From an uncultured Eubacteriales bacterium (lineage in GTDB: Bacteria; Bacillota; Clostridia; Christensenellales; UMGS416): a stretch of 62,955 bases of DNA. Positions 33,508 through 41,548 of the stretch are shown piece by piece. The position numbers and the translations under genes are program-made. Location of the stretch: the NCBI GenBank assembly GCA_900542005.1, contig UQLW01000018.1, forward strand, positions 1 through 62,955, written 5' to 3'. The notes under the pieces are model-generated. The model had not been told where the DNA came from and did no database searches. It saw nothing but the letters and a program-made list of their open reading frames with translations. Within the stretch, counting starts at the first letter, position 1, and each line of letters starts with the position of its first letter.

Positions 33508-33696
33508 ATGCCCGGCTGGCTGGGGAAGGGACGCATCCCCTGGCATAGGAAGGTGCGGCCAGGGCCTGCGGTTCGTTCATGACAGGCCTTGACCCTCCTA
33601 TCCAACGGCTTCCCCTTCCTCGCTTTATGCTGCCGGGCGCGCCGCAGCCAGATGCCGGCTTCAGGCCTATACTGCGCCCATAAAAGGAAAAAGCGC

Positions 33697-33727
33697 TTGA
33701 CCTGTCCCTTGGGGTATGGTTTATGCT
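33697..33727 (+). promoter_or_regulatory. MerR-type autoregulated promoter
   Basis: TTGACC and TATGCT separated by 19 bp. The spacer holds an imperfect dyad (ACC...CCC-TTG-GGG...GGT). The long spacer is the usual sign of a MerR-activated promoter; here it drives the MerR gene itself. The rest of the 33508-33696 stretch shows no gene. Confidence 0.65.
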
Positions 33728-33746
33728 AAAGGCGGAGGTGATCATC

Positions 33747-34616
33747 ATGCGCATACAGCAGGCCTGCCATGTTTGCGGATTGACGCGGAAAGCTATCCTT
33801 TACTATGAAAAGCAGGGGCTCGTCCGGCCAGCCCTGCTGGATAACGGATATCGGGACTTTTCCCCGGACGATGTGGAGCAGCTCCGGCAGATCGCGCTGC
33901 TGCGTTCTCTGGGGTTATCCCTGGAGCAGATCCGCATGGCCCTGGAGGGACCGGAGGGGCTCAAGGAAGCCGCCCGGCAGCTTCATATGGAATCGGACCG
34001 GGCCCAGGAGCGGCTTGGGCTGCTGGATACCCTGGCCGCGAATGGGAACTATGACCAAGCGCAGCAGCGCCTGGAAGCGCTGGAGAGCAAAGACTCCATC
34101 CGCTCCCGTCTGCTCGCCTGTTTTCCCGGCCCCTATGGTCAATATTTAAGCCTTCACTTTGGCGGCTTTCTGAATGAGCCTATCACAACCCCGGCACAGC
34201 AAGCCGCCTTTGATACTGTAATCGCCTTTCTGGATGGTGTGGATTTTTCCCTGCCCCAGGATCTTCAGGACATGCTGGATGCCGCCGCTCAAGCCATGGA
34301 CGCGGCCTTTGTATCCGGGCAGGATGCGCTAATGCGCCAGCTGGCCGCGGATCCGGCCCGCTACATCGACGATCACCGCCAGGCGCTCGACGATTACATG
34401 GACTATGTGCGTTCCGATGAATACCGTACCTCCCCGGCGTACCGGCTGCGGCAGGCGCTGACCGATTTTACGCTGCAAAGCGGATACCGGGACGTTTTTC
34501 TCCCCGCCATGCGGCAGCTCAGCCCAAGCTATGACGGCTATTGCCGCAGCCTGGACAGGGCAAACGCTTTCTTCCTTGCCCGGTATCCGGATGCGGAAAA
34601 GGTTCTGGCGCCCTAG
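33747..34616 (+). CDS. MerR-family transcription regulator
   Basis: 289 aa. The N-terminal winged HTH is clear: HVCGLTRKAILYYEKQGLVRP, NGYRDFSPDDVEQLRQI, LRSLGLSLEQIR. A coiled-coil linker follows, then a C-terminal domain of about 170 aa rich in helices without a recognised ligand fold; it carries no metal-binding Cys pattern. ATG 33747 follows the perfect ribosome site GGAGGTGATC; a frame opens at 33723 without one. Probably autoregulated through its 19-bp-spacer promoter. No co-regulated gene adjoins it. Confidence 0.88.
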   Translation: MRIQQACHVCGLTRKAILYYEKQGLVRPALLDNGYRDFSPDDVEQLRQIALLRSLGLSLEQIRMALEGPEGLKEAARQLHMESDRAQERLGLLDTLAANGNYDQAQQRLEALESKDSIRSRLLACFPGPYGQYLSLHFGGFLNEPITTPAQQAAFDTVIAFLDGVDFSLPQDLQDMLDAAAQAMDAAFVSGQDALMRQLAADPARYIDDHRQALDDYMDYVRSDEYRTSPAYRLRQALTDFTLQSGYRDVFLPAMRQLSPSYDGYCRSLDRANAFFLARYPDAEKVLAP

Positions 34617-34772
34617 GGCCGAAACCTTTCACAGGCAAGCTGCCGGAGCGCTCTTTTTGGCTTCTGCAGCTTGCTCATGCCTGTTTCCCGACGGAATTCT
34701 TACCGGCTACTTACATCCATAAGAGGACTTGTTTTCACCCGGACGGCTACAATACCTTCCGTGAGGTGAAAC

Positions 34773-35573
34773 ATGAGAAAGAATGCGATCATCCAATGGG
34801 CTATGGTAGCAGTATTGGGCGCGGCCCTTGTCGCGGTTGCCACGCTGCTCAGGCCCGATGCCTCCCTGGCAAGACCGGAGGCCAGCCCCTTCTTCCCCTC
34901 TCCCCGGCCCGCGGCCAGCGCTGCCGCTACCTCCCTGCTGCCCCTCAGCGCAGCGGCGCCGACCAGCACGACCGCCGGCGGAATCCCTGACCGCCTGGTG
35001 CTGGTGAACAGCAGCCACCCTTGGACCGGCGGCACGCCGCAGGGGCTGTGCACCATAGCTCAGCAGATCAGCTGCCGGAACATCCGGCTGAAAAGCCTGG
35101 AAATGCGCGCCCAAACCGAAGCCGTGACGGCGCTGCAGCAGATGGCCGACGCCATGGCGGCCGAGGGAGCCGGCGAACTCATCATCGTAAGCGCCTACCG
35201 CAGCGTGGCTTATCAGGATAAGCTTTTTCAAAACAAGGTGCAGCGGGTCATCGCGTCAGGTACGCCCAGCGTCAACGCGGAGCAGGTGGCAGCCCAGGAG
35301 GTCACCCGGCCGGGCGACAGCGAGCACCACACCGGCTACGCCTTTGATCTGGCTGGCGCGGATAACTCGCTGGACAGCTTTGCCGGCAGCAGCCAGGAGC
35401 GCTGGATCCTGCAGAACGGCCCCAAATACGGCTTTGTCATCCGCTATCCCTCCGACAAGACCGAGGTTACGGGGATCATTCACGAGCCCTGGCATATTCG
35501 CTATGTGGGAGCTGAAGCCGCTACCGACATGCAGCGCCAGGGAATGTGCCTGGAGGAATACGCTGGCTCCTGA
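34773..35573 (+). CDS. D-alanyl-D-alanine carboxypeptidase, VanY/M15B type
   Basis: 266 aa. An N-terminal membrane anchor (IIQWAMVAVLGAALVAVATLL) and an Ala/Pro-rich linker lead to an M15 peptidase domain with zinc ligands in SEHHTGYAFDL (His and Asp) and EPWHIRYVG (His), plus IVSAYRSVAYQ. It trims the terminal D-Ala of peptidoglycan stem peptides outside the membrane. GTGAGGTGAAAC precedes the ATG. There are no van resistance genes next to it, so a housekeeping wall-remodelling role is more likely than glycopeptide resistance. Confidence 0.92.
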   Translation: MRKNAIIQWAMVAVLGAALVAVATLLRPDASLARPEASPFFPSPRPAASAAATSLLPLSAAAPTSTTAGGIPDRLVLVNSSHPWTGGTPQGLCTIAQQISCRNIRLKSLEMRAQTEAVTALQQMADAMAAEGAGELIIVSAYRSVAYQDKLFQNKVQRVIASGTPSVNAEQVAAQEVTRPGDSEHHTGYAFDLAGADNSLDSFAGSSQERWILQNGPKYGFVIRYPSDKTEVTGIIHEPWHIRYVGAEAATDMQRQGMCLEEYAGS

Positions 35574-35662
35574 CCGCTATCCATCATCGCTTTTTCTTCC
35601 CCGCAGCTCGGACAGACAGTTTTTCCCCATCTGACGAATAGCCTAGAAAAGGAGGTGGGGAT

Positions 35663-35905
35663 ATGTCCCTGAGATTCTGTGCGACCCTTATGGTAAAGCT
35701 GCTGGCGGCCGCTGTGATTTTAGGATGGGTGGCCTTTGCCGGCGGCGGCTCAGTCCGCACGCCCTGCACGGTAGCCGCGGCGCTGGCGCTTGCCGCCGTC
35801 TGCCTGATCCACCGCCGCTTCTGGCGCTGCCCGATATGCGGACACCGGCTGGGCGCAGCGGTCGGCGGCTACTGTACCTGGTGCGGAGAACGGCTGCGCC
35901 GGTAG
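35663..35905 (+). CDS. Small two-span membrane protein with zinc ribbon
   Basis: 80 aa. Two hydrophobic segments (TLMVKLLAAAVILGWVAFAG and TVAAALALAAVCLIH), then a zinc-ribbon-like CPICGHRL...YCTWCGERL tail facing the cytoplasm. AAAAGGAGGTGG precedes the ATG. No function known; the ribbon resembles those of the 4.9-7.8 kb operon. Confidence 0.7.
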   Translation: MSLRFCATLMVKLLAAAVILGWVAFAGGGSVRTPCTVAAALALAAVCLIHRRFWRCPICGHRLGAAVGGYCTWCGERLRR

Positions 35906-35913
35906 TGCGGGTC

Positions 35914-35940
35914 AAAAGCGCGGCTAAAGCCGCGCTTTTC
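35914..35940 (+). terminator. Terminator after the small membrane protein
   Basis: AAAAGCGCGGC / GCCGCGCTTTT stem with a 4-nt loop; symmetric A and T flanks. Confidence 0.8.
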
Positions 35941-36009
35941 CTGTTCCCGCCTGATAATTTTCCACGAATCGCATAATAAATCCGCGGAAGAAAAACGCCG
36001 AAGGTGTGG

Positions 36010-36015
36010 TATAAT
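36010..36015 (+). promoter_or_regulatory. -10 element for the PurF-like gene
   Basis: TATAAT about 90 bp upstream of the start codon; no clear -35. The long leader shows no recognised riboswitch. Confidence 0.45.
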
Positions 36016-36101
36016 AGCGATGTGAAAATTCTTTGGAGAGAGCCCGGCACGGCGCGAAGCCTGCCAGGCGTTTTTCCGTTATAGCAAAGGAGATAGAATA
36101 A

Positions 36102-37505
36102 GTGGGCGGATTTTTCGGGGTTGCATCCAAAAACGACTGTGTATTTGATCTTTTCTTTGGGACGGACTATCATTCCCATCTGGGTACAAAGCGGGGCGGC
36201 ATGGCCGTCTATGGGGAAAATGGCTTCCAGCGGGCCATCCATAACATAGAAAATTCACCCTTCCGCACCAAGTTCGAGCATGATGTGGACGAAATGAAGG
36301 GCTCCCTGGGCATTGGCTGCATTTCAGATAACGAGCCGCAGCCGCTGATCGTGCGCTCGCATCTGGGGAACTTCGCCATCACGACCGTCGGCCGGATCAA
36401 CAATGTGGACGAGCTGGTGCAGCGCGCCTTTAGCGAGGGCACCACGCACTTTCTGGAGATGAGCGGCGGGGATATCAACGCCACCGAGCTCACCGCAGCC
36501 CTCATCAACCGCAGGGATACCATCGCCGAAGGCATACAATATGCCCAAAGCCTGATCGACGGCTCCATGTCGATACTGGTGCTGACGCCGGACGGGATCT
36601 ACGCCGCGCGGGACCGGCTGGGCCGCACCCCGGTCATCATCGGCAAAAAAAGCGGGGCCTACTGCGCCTCCTTTGAATCCTTCGCCTATCTCAACCTGGG
36701 CTATGAACACGCCAAGGAGCTTGGCCCCGGGGAGATTGATTTCATCACCTCCGATTCGCTGCAGGTCATCGTCCCGCCGGGGAATGAAATGAAGATCTGC
36801 ACCTTCCTGTGGGTCTATTACGGATACCCCTCCTCCAGCTACGAAGGGGTAAACGTGGAAAAAATGCGGTATCAGTGCGGCGATATGCTGGCCCGGCGTG
36901 ATGATGTGCAGGCCGACAGCGTAGCGGGGGTTCCCGATTCGGGTACGCCCCACGCCATCGGCTATGCCAACCGTTCGGGGATCCCCTTCTCACGGCCCTT
37001 CATCAAATATACGCCTACCTGGCCCCGTTCCTTCATGCCGCAAAACCAGAGCCAGCGCAACCTGATCGCCCGGATGAAGCTGATTCCAGTGGACGACCTG
37101 ATCCGCGACAAGCGGCTGATCCTGATTGACGATTCACTGGTGCGGGGCACGCAGATGCGTGAAACCACGGAGTTCCTTTATCACAGCGGCGCCAAGGAGG
37201 TACACGTGCGTCCCGCCTGTCCGCCGCTGATGTTTGGCTGCAAGTATCTTAATTTTTCCCGTTCTTCCTCTGAGATGGATCTGATCACCCGCCGGGTGAT
37301 CGCCCAGCTGGAGGGGGACAAGGCCGAAAAGAAGCTGGCCGCCTATGCCAATCCCGATGCTCCGGAATATACCCGCATGGTGGATGAGATACGCCGCCAG
37401 CTCAAATTCACCACGCTGAAATACCATCGTTTAGACGATATGATCGCCTCTACCGGCGTTTCGCCCTGCAAGCTGTGCACCTACTGCTGGAATGGCAAGC
37501 AGTAG
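36102..37505 (+). CDS. Amidophosphoribosyltransferase-like protein lacking the N-terminal Cys
   Basis: 467 aa from a GTG start behind AAAGGAG. Two-domain PurF architecture: an Ntn glutaminase-like half (HLGTKRGGMAVYG, IGCISDNEPQPLIVRSHLG, INNVDELV) and a phosphoribosyltransferase half with the PRPP loop LILIDDSLVRGTQM. PurF glutaminase needs Cys1, normally M-C-G-I-x-G; here the start reads MGGFFGVAS, so the nucleophile is absent. The C-terminus has CKLCTYCW, possibly a metal or Fe-S ligand set. A conserved Clostridia variant that may use free ammonia, or a regulator, rather than the biosynthetic PurF. Confidence 0.82.
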   Translation: MGGFFGVASKNDCVFDLFFGTDYHSHLGTKRGGMAVYGENGFQRAIHNIENSPFRTKFEHDVDEMKGSLGIGCISDNEPQPLIVRSHLGNFAITTVGRINNVDELVQRAFSEGTTHFLEMSGGDINATELTAALINRRDTIAEGIQYAQSLIDGSMSILVLTPDGIYAARDRLGRTPVIIGKKSGAYCASFESFAYLNLGYEHAKELGPGEIDFITSDSLQVIVPPGNEMKICTFLWVYYGYPSSSYEGVNVEKMRYQCGDMLARRDDVQADSVAGVPDSGTPHAIGYANRSGIPFSRPFIKYTPTWPRSFMPQNQSQRNLIARMKLIPVDDLIRDKRLILIDDSLVRGTQMRETTEFLYHSGAKEVHVRPACPPLMFGCKYLNFSRSSSEMDLITRRVIAQLEGDKAEKKLAAYANPDAPEYTRMVDEIRRQLKFTTLKYHRLDDMIASTGVSPCKLCTYCWNGKQ

Positions 37506-37524
37506 CCTGCCGCCCGCCTTTTCC

Positions 37525-37550
37525 GCCCCGGCTTGGCCGGGGCTTTTTTG
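37525..37550 (+). terminator. Terminator after the PurF-like gene
   Basis: GCCCCGGC / GCCGGGGC stem with a 3-nt loop and six T residues. Confidence 0.88.
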
Positions 37551-37595
37551 TATTCAATATCTAAAAAATGGGAAATTGTTTTTTATTGTTATCTA

Positions 37596-37624
37596 TTGTA
37601 TTTGCTTGTCATATGTGGTAGTAT
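37596..37624 (+). promoter_or_regulatory. Promoter of small RNA copy A
   Basis: TTGTAT, 17 bp, TAGTAT, followed 6 nt later by CATCAGC. Copy B has the equivalent TTGCAT, 17 bp, TATTAT. Confidence 0.7.
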
Positions 37625-37629
37625 ATTGT

Positions 37630-37758
37630 CATCAGCAAGAGGGTTCCCTCGGTTGTGGTTTCTCCTCTTTCCACAGCTTACCTCTTGCCTACCTCTTCGG
37701 ATGCAGATGTACGCGCATCCGGAAAACACCGCTGGTTAGTCCCGCCAGCGGTGTTTTT
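37630..37758 (+). ncRNA. Structured small RNA, copy A
   Basis: About 128 nt with its own promoter and terminator. Predicted fold: an outer helix GCAAGAGG / CCTCTTGC encloses a 7-bp hairpin whose 12-nt loop reads TTTCTCCTCTTT. A second hairpin (TTCGGATGC / GCATCCGGA region) follows, then a terminator stem CACCGCTGG / CCAGCGGTG with T run. The pyrimidine loop is complementary to a Shine-Dalgarno sequence. Copy B keeps loop and folding with compensating base changes. No named family recognised. Confidence 0.85.
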
Positions 37759-37856
37759 CTATCCATCTTTCCAGTTTTTGCATCGCTCTTTCATCCCTCC
37801 GCTTTCATATGGGCAGCATGACCAAAAATTCCTTTATTGTTTTTCCTTGTCTCCTA

Positions 37857-37885
37857 TTGCATTTCGTTGGCGTATCTGGTATTAT
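37857..37885 (+). promoter_or_regulatory. Promoter of small RNA copy B
   Basis: TTGCAT at 37857-37862, 17 bp, TATTAT at 37880-37885; CATCAGC begins 6 nt later, as in copy A. Confidence 0.75.
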
Positions 37886-37890
37886 ATTGT

Positions 37891-38021
37891 CATCAGCAAG
37901 GGGGTTCCCTCCACTGTGGTTTCTCCTCTTTCTACAGTCTACCTCTTGCCCACCTCTTTGGGTGCAGCTATATGTGCATCCGAAAGACACCGCTGGTTAG
38001 TCCCACCAGCGGTGTTTTTTT
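37891..38021 (+). ncRNA. Structured small RNA, copy B
   Basis: Second copy, about 130 nt, roughly 260 bp after copy A. Compared with A, stem positions change in pairs (G-C to A-U, U-G to C-G, G-C to G-U in the loop hairpin) while the TTTCTCCTCTTT loop is unchanged, as is the CACCGCTGG...CCAGCGGTG terminator stem. This is strong evidence for a selected RNA structure. It ends over 100 bp before the sulfatase promoter, so it looks free-standing rather than a riboswitch of that gene. Confidence 0.85.
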
Positions 38022-38125
38022 GTTGCTCTGCCTGCTGCGAAGGCGTTCTCGCCGTCCTGCTGCCGTTCTCTTGCCCCGCTTCCTGCGGGATCTCGTTGGT
38101 TTATCTGCCATAGCGGCAATTTGTA

Positions 38126-38134
38126 TGCTATAAT
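38126..38134 (+). promoter_or_regulatory. Extended -10 promoter of the sulfatase operon
   Basis: TGCTATAAT 26 bp before the sulfatase start codon; -35 weak (TGCCAT). Confidence 0.6.
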
Positions 38135-38160
38135 AAGGAAAAAAGAAAGGACTGGACGCT

Positions 38161-39654
38161 ATGCAACCCAATGTCGTATTGATTATCGTGGATCAGATGC
38201 GCGGCGATTGCCTCTCCCAGTTGGGCCATCCGGTGGTGGAGACGCCGTGGCTGGATCATCTGGCCCGGGAGGGCGTAACCTTTACCCGCGCTTATTCCGC
38301 CGTCCCCAGCTGCATTGCCGCCCGGGCCGGATTGCTTACCGGCCTGTCGCAGGACCATCACGGGCGCCTGGGCTACCAGGATCGGGTCAGCTGGAACTAT
38401 GAAAGAACCTTGCCCGGCGCTTTTCATGACCAGGGCTACCAAACCCGATGCGTGGGCAAGATGCACGTTTGGCCGGCCCGTAACCGCTTGGGTTTCGATG
38501 AGGTGGAGCTCCATGACGGCTACCTGCATACCGAGCGAAACTTTTCCATCCCGGTCAGCGAATTCCATGAAAGCAATGACGACTATCTCACCTGGCTGCA
38601 CCAGCAGCTGCCCGACGCCGACCTGAACGATTCGGGTTTGGAGTGCAATTCCTGGCTGGCCCGGCCCTTCCCCTATGATGAGAAATACCATCCGACCAAC
38701 TGGGTTACGCAGCAGGGGATCCAATTTCTCAAGCGCCGCGACCCCACCCATCCCTTTTTCCTGACCCTGAGCTATGTACGGCCCCATTCGCCCCTGGACC
38801 CCCCGCAGTACTATTATGACATGTATGACCGGGGCGAGATCGATCCGCCGCTGCACGCTGATTGGGAGTCGGCCGATGTCGACCGCCTGGCGCAATTTGT
38901 CAACCCGGTCGCCGGCGAGGCCCGCCCCAAGGCCCTGCGCCGCGCCCGGGCCGCCTATTACGGGGCGATCACCCACCTGGATCACCAGATTGGGCGCTTC
39001 TATATGGCCCTGCAGGATTCCGGCGAGCTGCGCAACACGATTATCCTCTTTGTCTCTGACCACGGGGACATGATGGGCGACTTCAACTTTTTCCGCAAAT
39101 CGCTGCCCTATGAGGGATCGGCCCGGGTACCGATGATCCTTTCCGATCCGGGAAAGCGGCTGAACCTGCCCCTGGGTTCCCGGTCCCAGGCCATTGTGGA
39201 GCTGCGGGACGTGATGCCCACGCTGCTGGATGCAGCGGGGCTTACCATTCCCGATGGGCTTGACGGCGTAAGCCTCCTGGAGGCGGCGCGGGGCGGCTGC
39301 GATTCGGTCCGTCCCTATCTCCACGGTGAGCATACCATGGGCCTTCTCTCCAACCACTGGATCGTGTCGGGCTCCCTGAAATACGCCTGGTTCAGCCAGA
39401 GCGGCCGGGAGCAGCTTTTTGATCTGGCCCGCGACCCCCATGAGCTGCAGGACTGCGCGGCTGATCCGGCTTACCAGCAGGCGCTGATCCGGCTGCGCGG
39501 CTACCTGATCGACGAGCTGGGCCGCCGGGGCGACGGCTACAGCGATGGCAGCCGTCTCATCGTCGGCAACGAGCCCGCAGCCCTGCTTCCCTTCATGCAG
39601 CCCTGCGTCACCCCCGCCAGGGTACCCTCGGCCGCGCCCACCGTAACCAAATGA
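38161..39654 (+). CDS. Sulfatase (arylsulfatase A superfamily, CxAxR type)
   Basis: 497 aa. N-terminal metal site NVVLIIVDQMRGD, then PSCIAARAGLLTG with Cys51 in a C-x-A-x-R motif to be converted to formylglycine, GKMHVW, FLTLSYVRPHSP and FVSDHGDMMGDF. No signal peptide, so it acts in the cytoplasm on imported sulfated sugar or a similar small ester. The CxAxR form is matured by the oxygen-independent radical-SAM enzyme, whose gene overlaps it by 4 bp. First gene of a four-gene operon behind an extended -10 promoter. Could also be a choline-sulfatase-like hydrolase; substrate unknown. Confidence 0.92.
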   Translation: MQPNVVLIIVDQMRGDCLSQLGHPVVETPWLDHLAREGVTFTRAYSAVPSCIAARAGLLTGLSQDHHGRLGYQDRVSWNYERTLPGAFHDQGYQTRCVGKMHVWPARNRLGFDEVELHDGYLHTERNFSIPVSEFHESNDDYLTWLHQQLPDADLNDSGLECNSWLARPFPYDEKYHPTNWVTQQGIQFLKRRDPTHPFFLTLSYVRPHSPLDPPQYYYDMYDRGEIDPPLHADWESADVDRLAQFVNPVAGEARPKALRRARAAYYGAITHLDHQIGRFYMALQDSGELRNTIILFVSDHGDMMGDFNFFRKSLPYEGSARVPMILSDPGKRLNLPLGSRSQAIVELRDVMPTLLDAAGLTIPDGLDGVSLLEAARGGCDSVRPYLHGEHTMGLLSNHWIVSGSLKYAWFSQSGREQLFDLARDPHELQDCAADPAYQQALIRLRGYLIDELGRRGDGYSDGSRLIVGNEPAALLPFMQPCVTPARVPSAAPTVTK

Positions 39655-40757
39655 CCCATGCCCTCACCCTTTTGATCAAGCCCGCCTCCGGCGCCTGCGA
39701 CCACCGGTGCCGCTACTGCTTCTATTCCGACGTTGCGGAGCACCGCGAGGCGGGTTTCCGGGGCATGATGAGCCGCGAGACCCTGGAGCTCGTCCTCCGG
39801 CGCGCCTTTGAAACCGGAGCCCGGCAGATCAATCTTGCCTGGCAGGGCGGCGAGCCCACGCTGGCGGGCCTGGATTTCTTTGAGCATATGGCCCTGCGGG
39901 TGAAGGCGCTCACGCCCTCCGGGGTAACGGTCACCCAGGCGCTGCAAACCCACGGCGGCCTGCTGGATGCGTACTGGTGCCGGTTCTTTAAGAAGGAAGG
40001 CTTTCTCATCGGCCTTTCCCTGGACGGGCCCAAGGAATACCACGACGCCCTGCGGCTGGACGCCCGGGGGCGCGGCACCTTTCAAAGCGTCATGCGCGCC
40101 GCCGCCCTGCTGGCCCAGCATCGGGTGGATTTCAATATTCTTACCGTGGTCAATGGCTATAACGCCCGCCACGCCGCCCAGCTGTATCGCTTTTTTGACC
40201 GCAGCGGCTTCCGCTATCTGCAGTTCATCCCCTGCCTGGAGCCGCTGGACGCGCCGGATCCCGCGCCCTTTTCGCTGACCGCCTCCGCCTATGGCCGGTT
40301 CCTTACCGAGCTTTACCGCCTGTGGGAGGCTGATTGGCGCGCCGGGCGCTATGTATCCATCCGCCATATAGACAACGCTATCCGCATCCTGGCCGGGTAC
40401 CCCTCGGAGGAATGCGGGACCCGCGGCCGCTGCAGCCTGTATACGGTTATAGAGGCCGACGGCACAGCCTATCCCTGCGATTTTTATTGCCTTGACCGCT
40501 ATGCCCTGGGGAATCTGGCCGATTCCACCATCGAGGCGCTTCAGCACACCCCGGCTGCCGAGGCCTTTTTAGCGCCTTCGCTCACGCTGCCGGAGGCATG
40601 CCAGCGCTGTCCCTATGGCTTTCTGTGCCGGGGCGGCTGCCGCAGGCACCGGGATATTGGCGGCGTGCTGGGCGACAACCGCTTTTGCCAGGGCCTGAAG
40701 GCCTATTATGAGGCCTGCCTGCCTTCCATGAGCCAGATCGCCCGCACCCTGCGATAA
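39651..40757 (+). CDS. Anaerobic sulfatase-maturating enzyme (radical SAM, SPASM)
   Basis: 368 aa. The radical-SAM cluster motif CDHRCRYC is at residues 16-23 (C-x3-C-x2-C), followed by AWQGGEPTLAG. The SPASM region contains CGTRGRCSLYTVIEADGTAYPC (in pieces), CLDRYALGN and CQRCPYGFLCRGGC, giving ligands for two auxiliary Fe-S clusters, as in anSME. It oxidises the sulfatase Cys to formylglycine. It overlaps its likely substrate gene by 4 bp. Confidence 0.94.
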   Translation: MTHALTLLIKPASGACDHRCRYCFYSDVAEHREAGFRGMMSRETLELVLRRAFETGARQINLAWQGGEPTLAGLDFFEHMALRVKALTPSGVTVTQALQTHGGLLDAYWCRFFKKEGFLIGLSLDGPKEYHDALRLDARGRGTFQSVMRAAALLAQHRVDFNILTVVNGYNARHAAQLYRFFDRSGFRYLQFIPCLEPLDAPDPAPFSLTASAYGRFLTELYRLWEADWRAGRYVSIRHIDNAIRILAGYPSEECGTRGRCSLYTVIEADGTAYPCDFYCLDRYALGNLADSTIEALQHTPAAEAFLAPSLTLPEACQRCPYGFLCRGGCRRHRDIGGVLGDNRFCQGLKAYYEACLPSMSQIARTLR

Positions 40758-40771
40758 ACAAGGAGGATCCT

Positions 40772-41545
40772 ATGCAAGCAGGCCTGGTTTCCGTTACCTT
40801 CCGCTCCCTCACCTGGCGGCAAACGCTGGAGCTTGCCCGCCAGGCCGGGCTTACCGCCATCGAGTGGGGCGGGGACATCCATGTGCCCCACGGCGACCTT
40901 ACGCGCGCCCGCCAAGTGGGCGAGGCGACATGCCAGGCGGGCCTCCGGGTGGCCGCCTATGGCAGCTATTACCGGCTGGGGCAGGATCATCCCGCCTTCT
41001 GCGATGTATTGGCTACCGCCCGGGCGCTGGGCGCGCCCGCCATACGCGTGTGGGCCGGCGCCTGTCCTTCCGATCAATGCAGCGAAGCCCAATGGGCCGC
41101 GTTGATCGAGGATGCCCGCCGCATTACCCACGAAGCGCTGGCGGCGGGTATTACGGTAGTCTTTGAATATCACCGCAACACGCTGACCGACACGGCCGAT
41201 GCCTGCGGCCGGCTGCTTGGCGCCGTGCCCGGCGCCATGAGCTACTGGCAGCCGCCGGTCGATATGCCGGCCGACGCCTGTTTACTGGGCCTGCGCCGCC
41301 TGGACAGGCGGCTGGCCGGCGTACACACCTTCTCCTGGCAGGGCGTTGACCGTCTGCCCCTAAGGGCCCGGGAGCATGACTGGCTCCGCTTTCTTGCCCA
41401 GGCCCAGCGCCAGGGCGCGCCCTGGGCCCTCCTGGAATTTGTGCAGGACGACAGCCCGGCGCAGCTTCTGGAGGACGGCCGGACGCTGCGCCGGTGGCTG
41501 GCCCAGCTGGATCCTTCGACCCCAAACCCATCTGAGTGGAGGTAG
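40772..41545 (+). CDS. Sugar phosphate isomerase/epimerase-like TIM barrel
   Basis: 257 aa of the xylose-isomerase-like AP endonuclease 2 superfamily: AGLTAIEWGGDIHVPHGD, LGAPAIRVWAG, TVVFEYHRNTLTD and a final VHTFSWQG, which supply Glu and His metal ligands. It most likely isomerises or epimerises the sugar released by the sulfatase. AAGGAGGATCC precedes the ATG. Third gene of the operon. The family includes lyases and dehydratases too, so the reaction is not fixed. Confidence 0.85.
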   Translation: MQAGLVSVTFRSLTWRQTLELARQAGLTAIEWGGDIHVPHGDLTRARQVGEATCQAGLRVAAYGSYYRLGQDHPAFCDVLATARALGAPAIRVWAGACPSDQCSEAQWAALIEDARRITHEALAAGITVVFEYHRNTLTDTADACGRLLGAVPGAMSYWQPPVDMPADACLLGLRRLDRRLAGVHTFSWQGVDRLPLRAREHDWLRFLAQAQRQGAPWALLEFVQDDSPAQLLEDGRTLRRWLAQLDPSTPNPSEWR

Positions 41546-41548
41546 GAC

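Noticed and set aside
34773..35573. Vancomycin resistance determinant
   Set aside because: The M15B peptidase alone, without vanHAX or a two-component system, is not evidence of glycopeptide resistance.
37596..38021. Tandem riboswitch or 6S RNA
   Set aside because: Each copy has its own promoter and terminator and ends before the sulfatase promoter. The fold lacks the large central bubble of 6S RNA and I see no known aptamer core.
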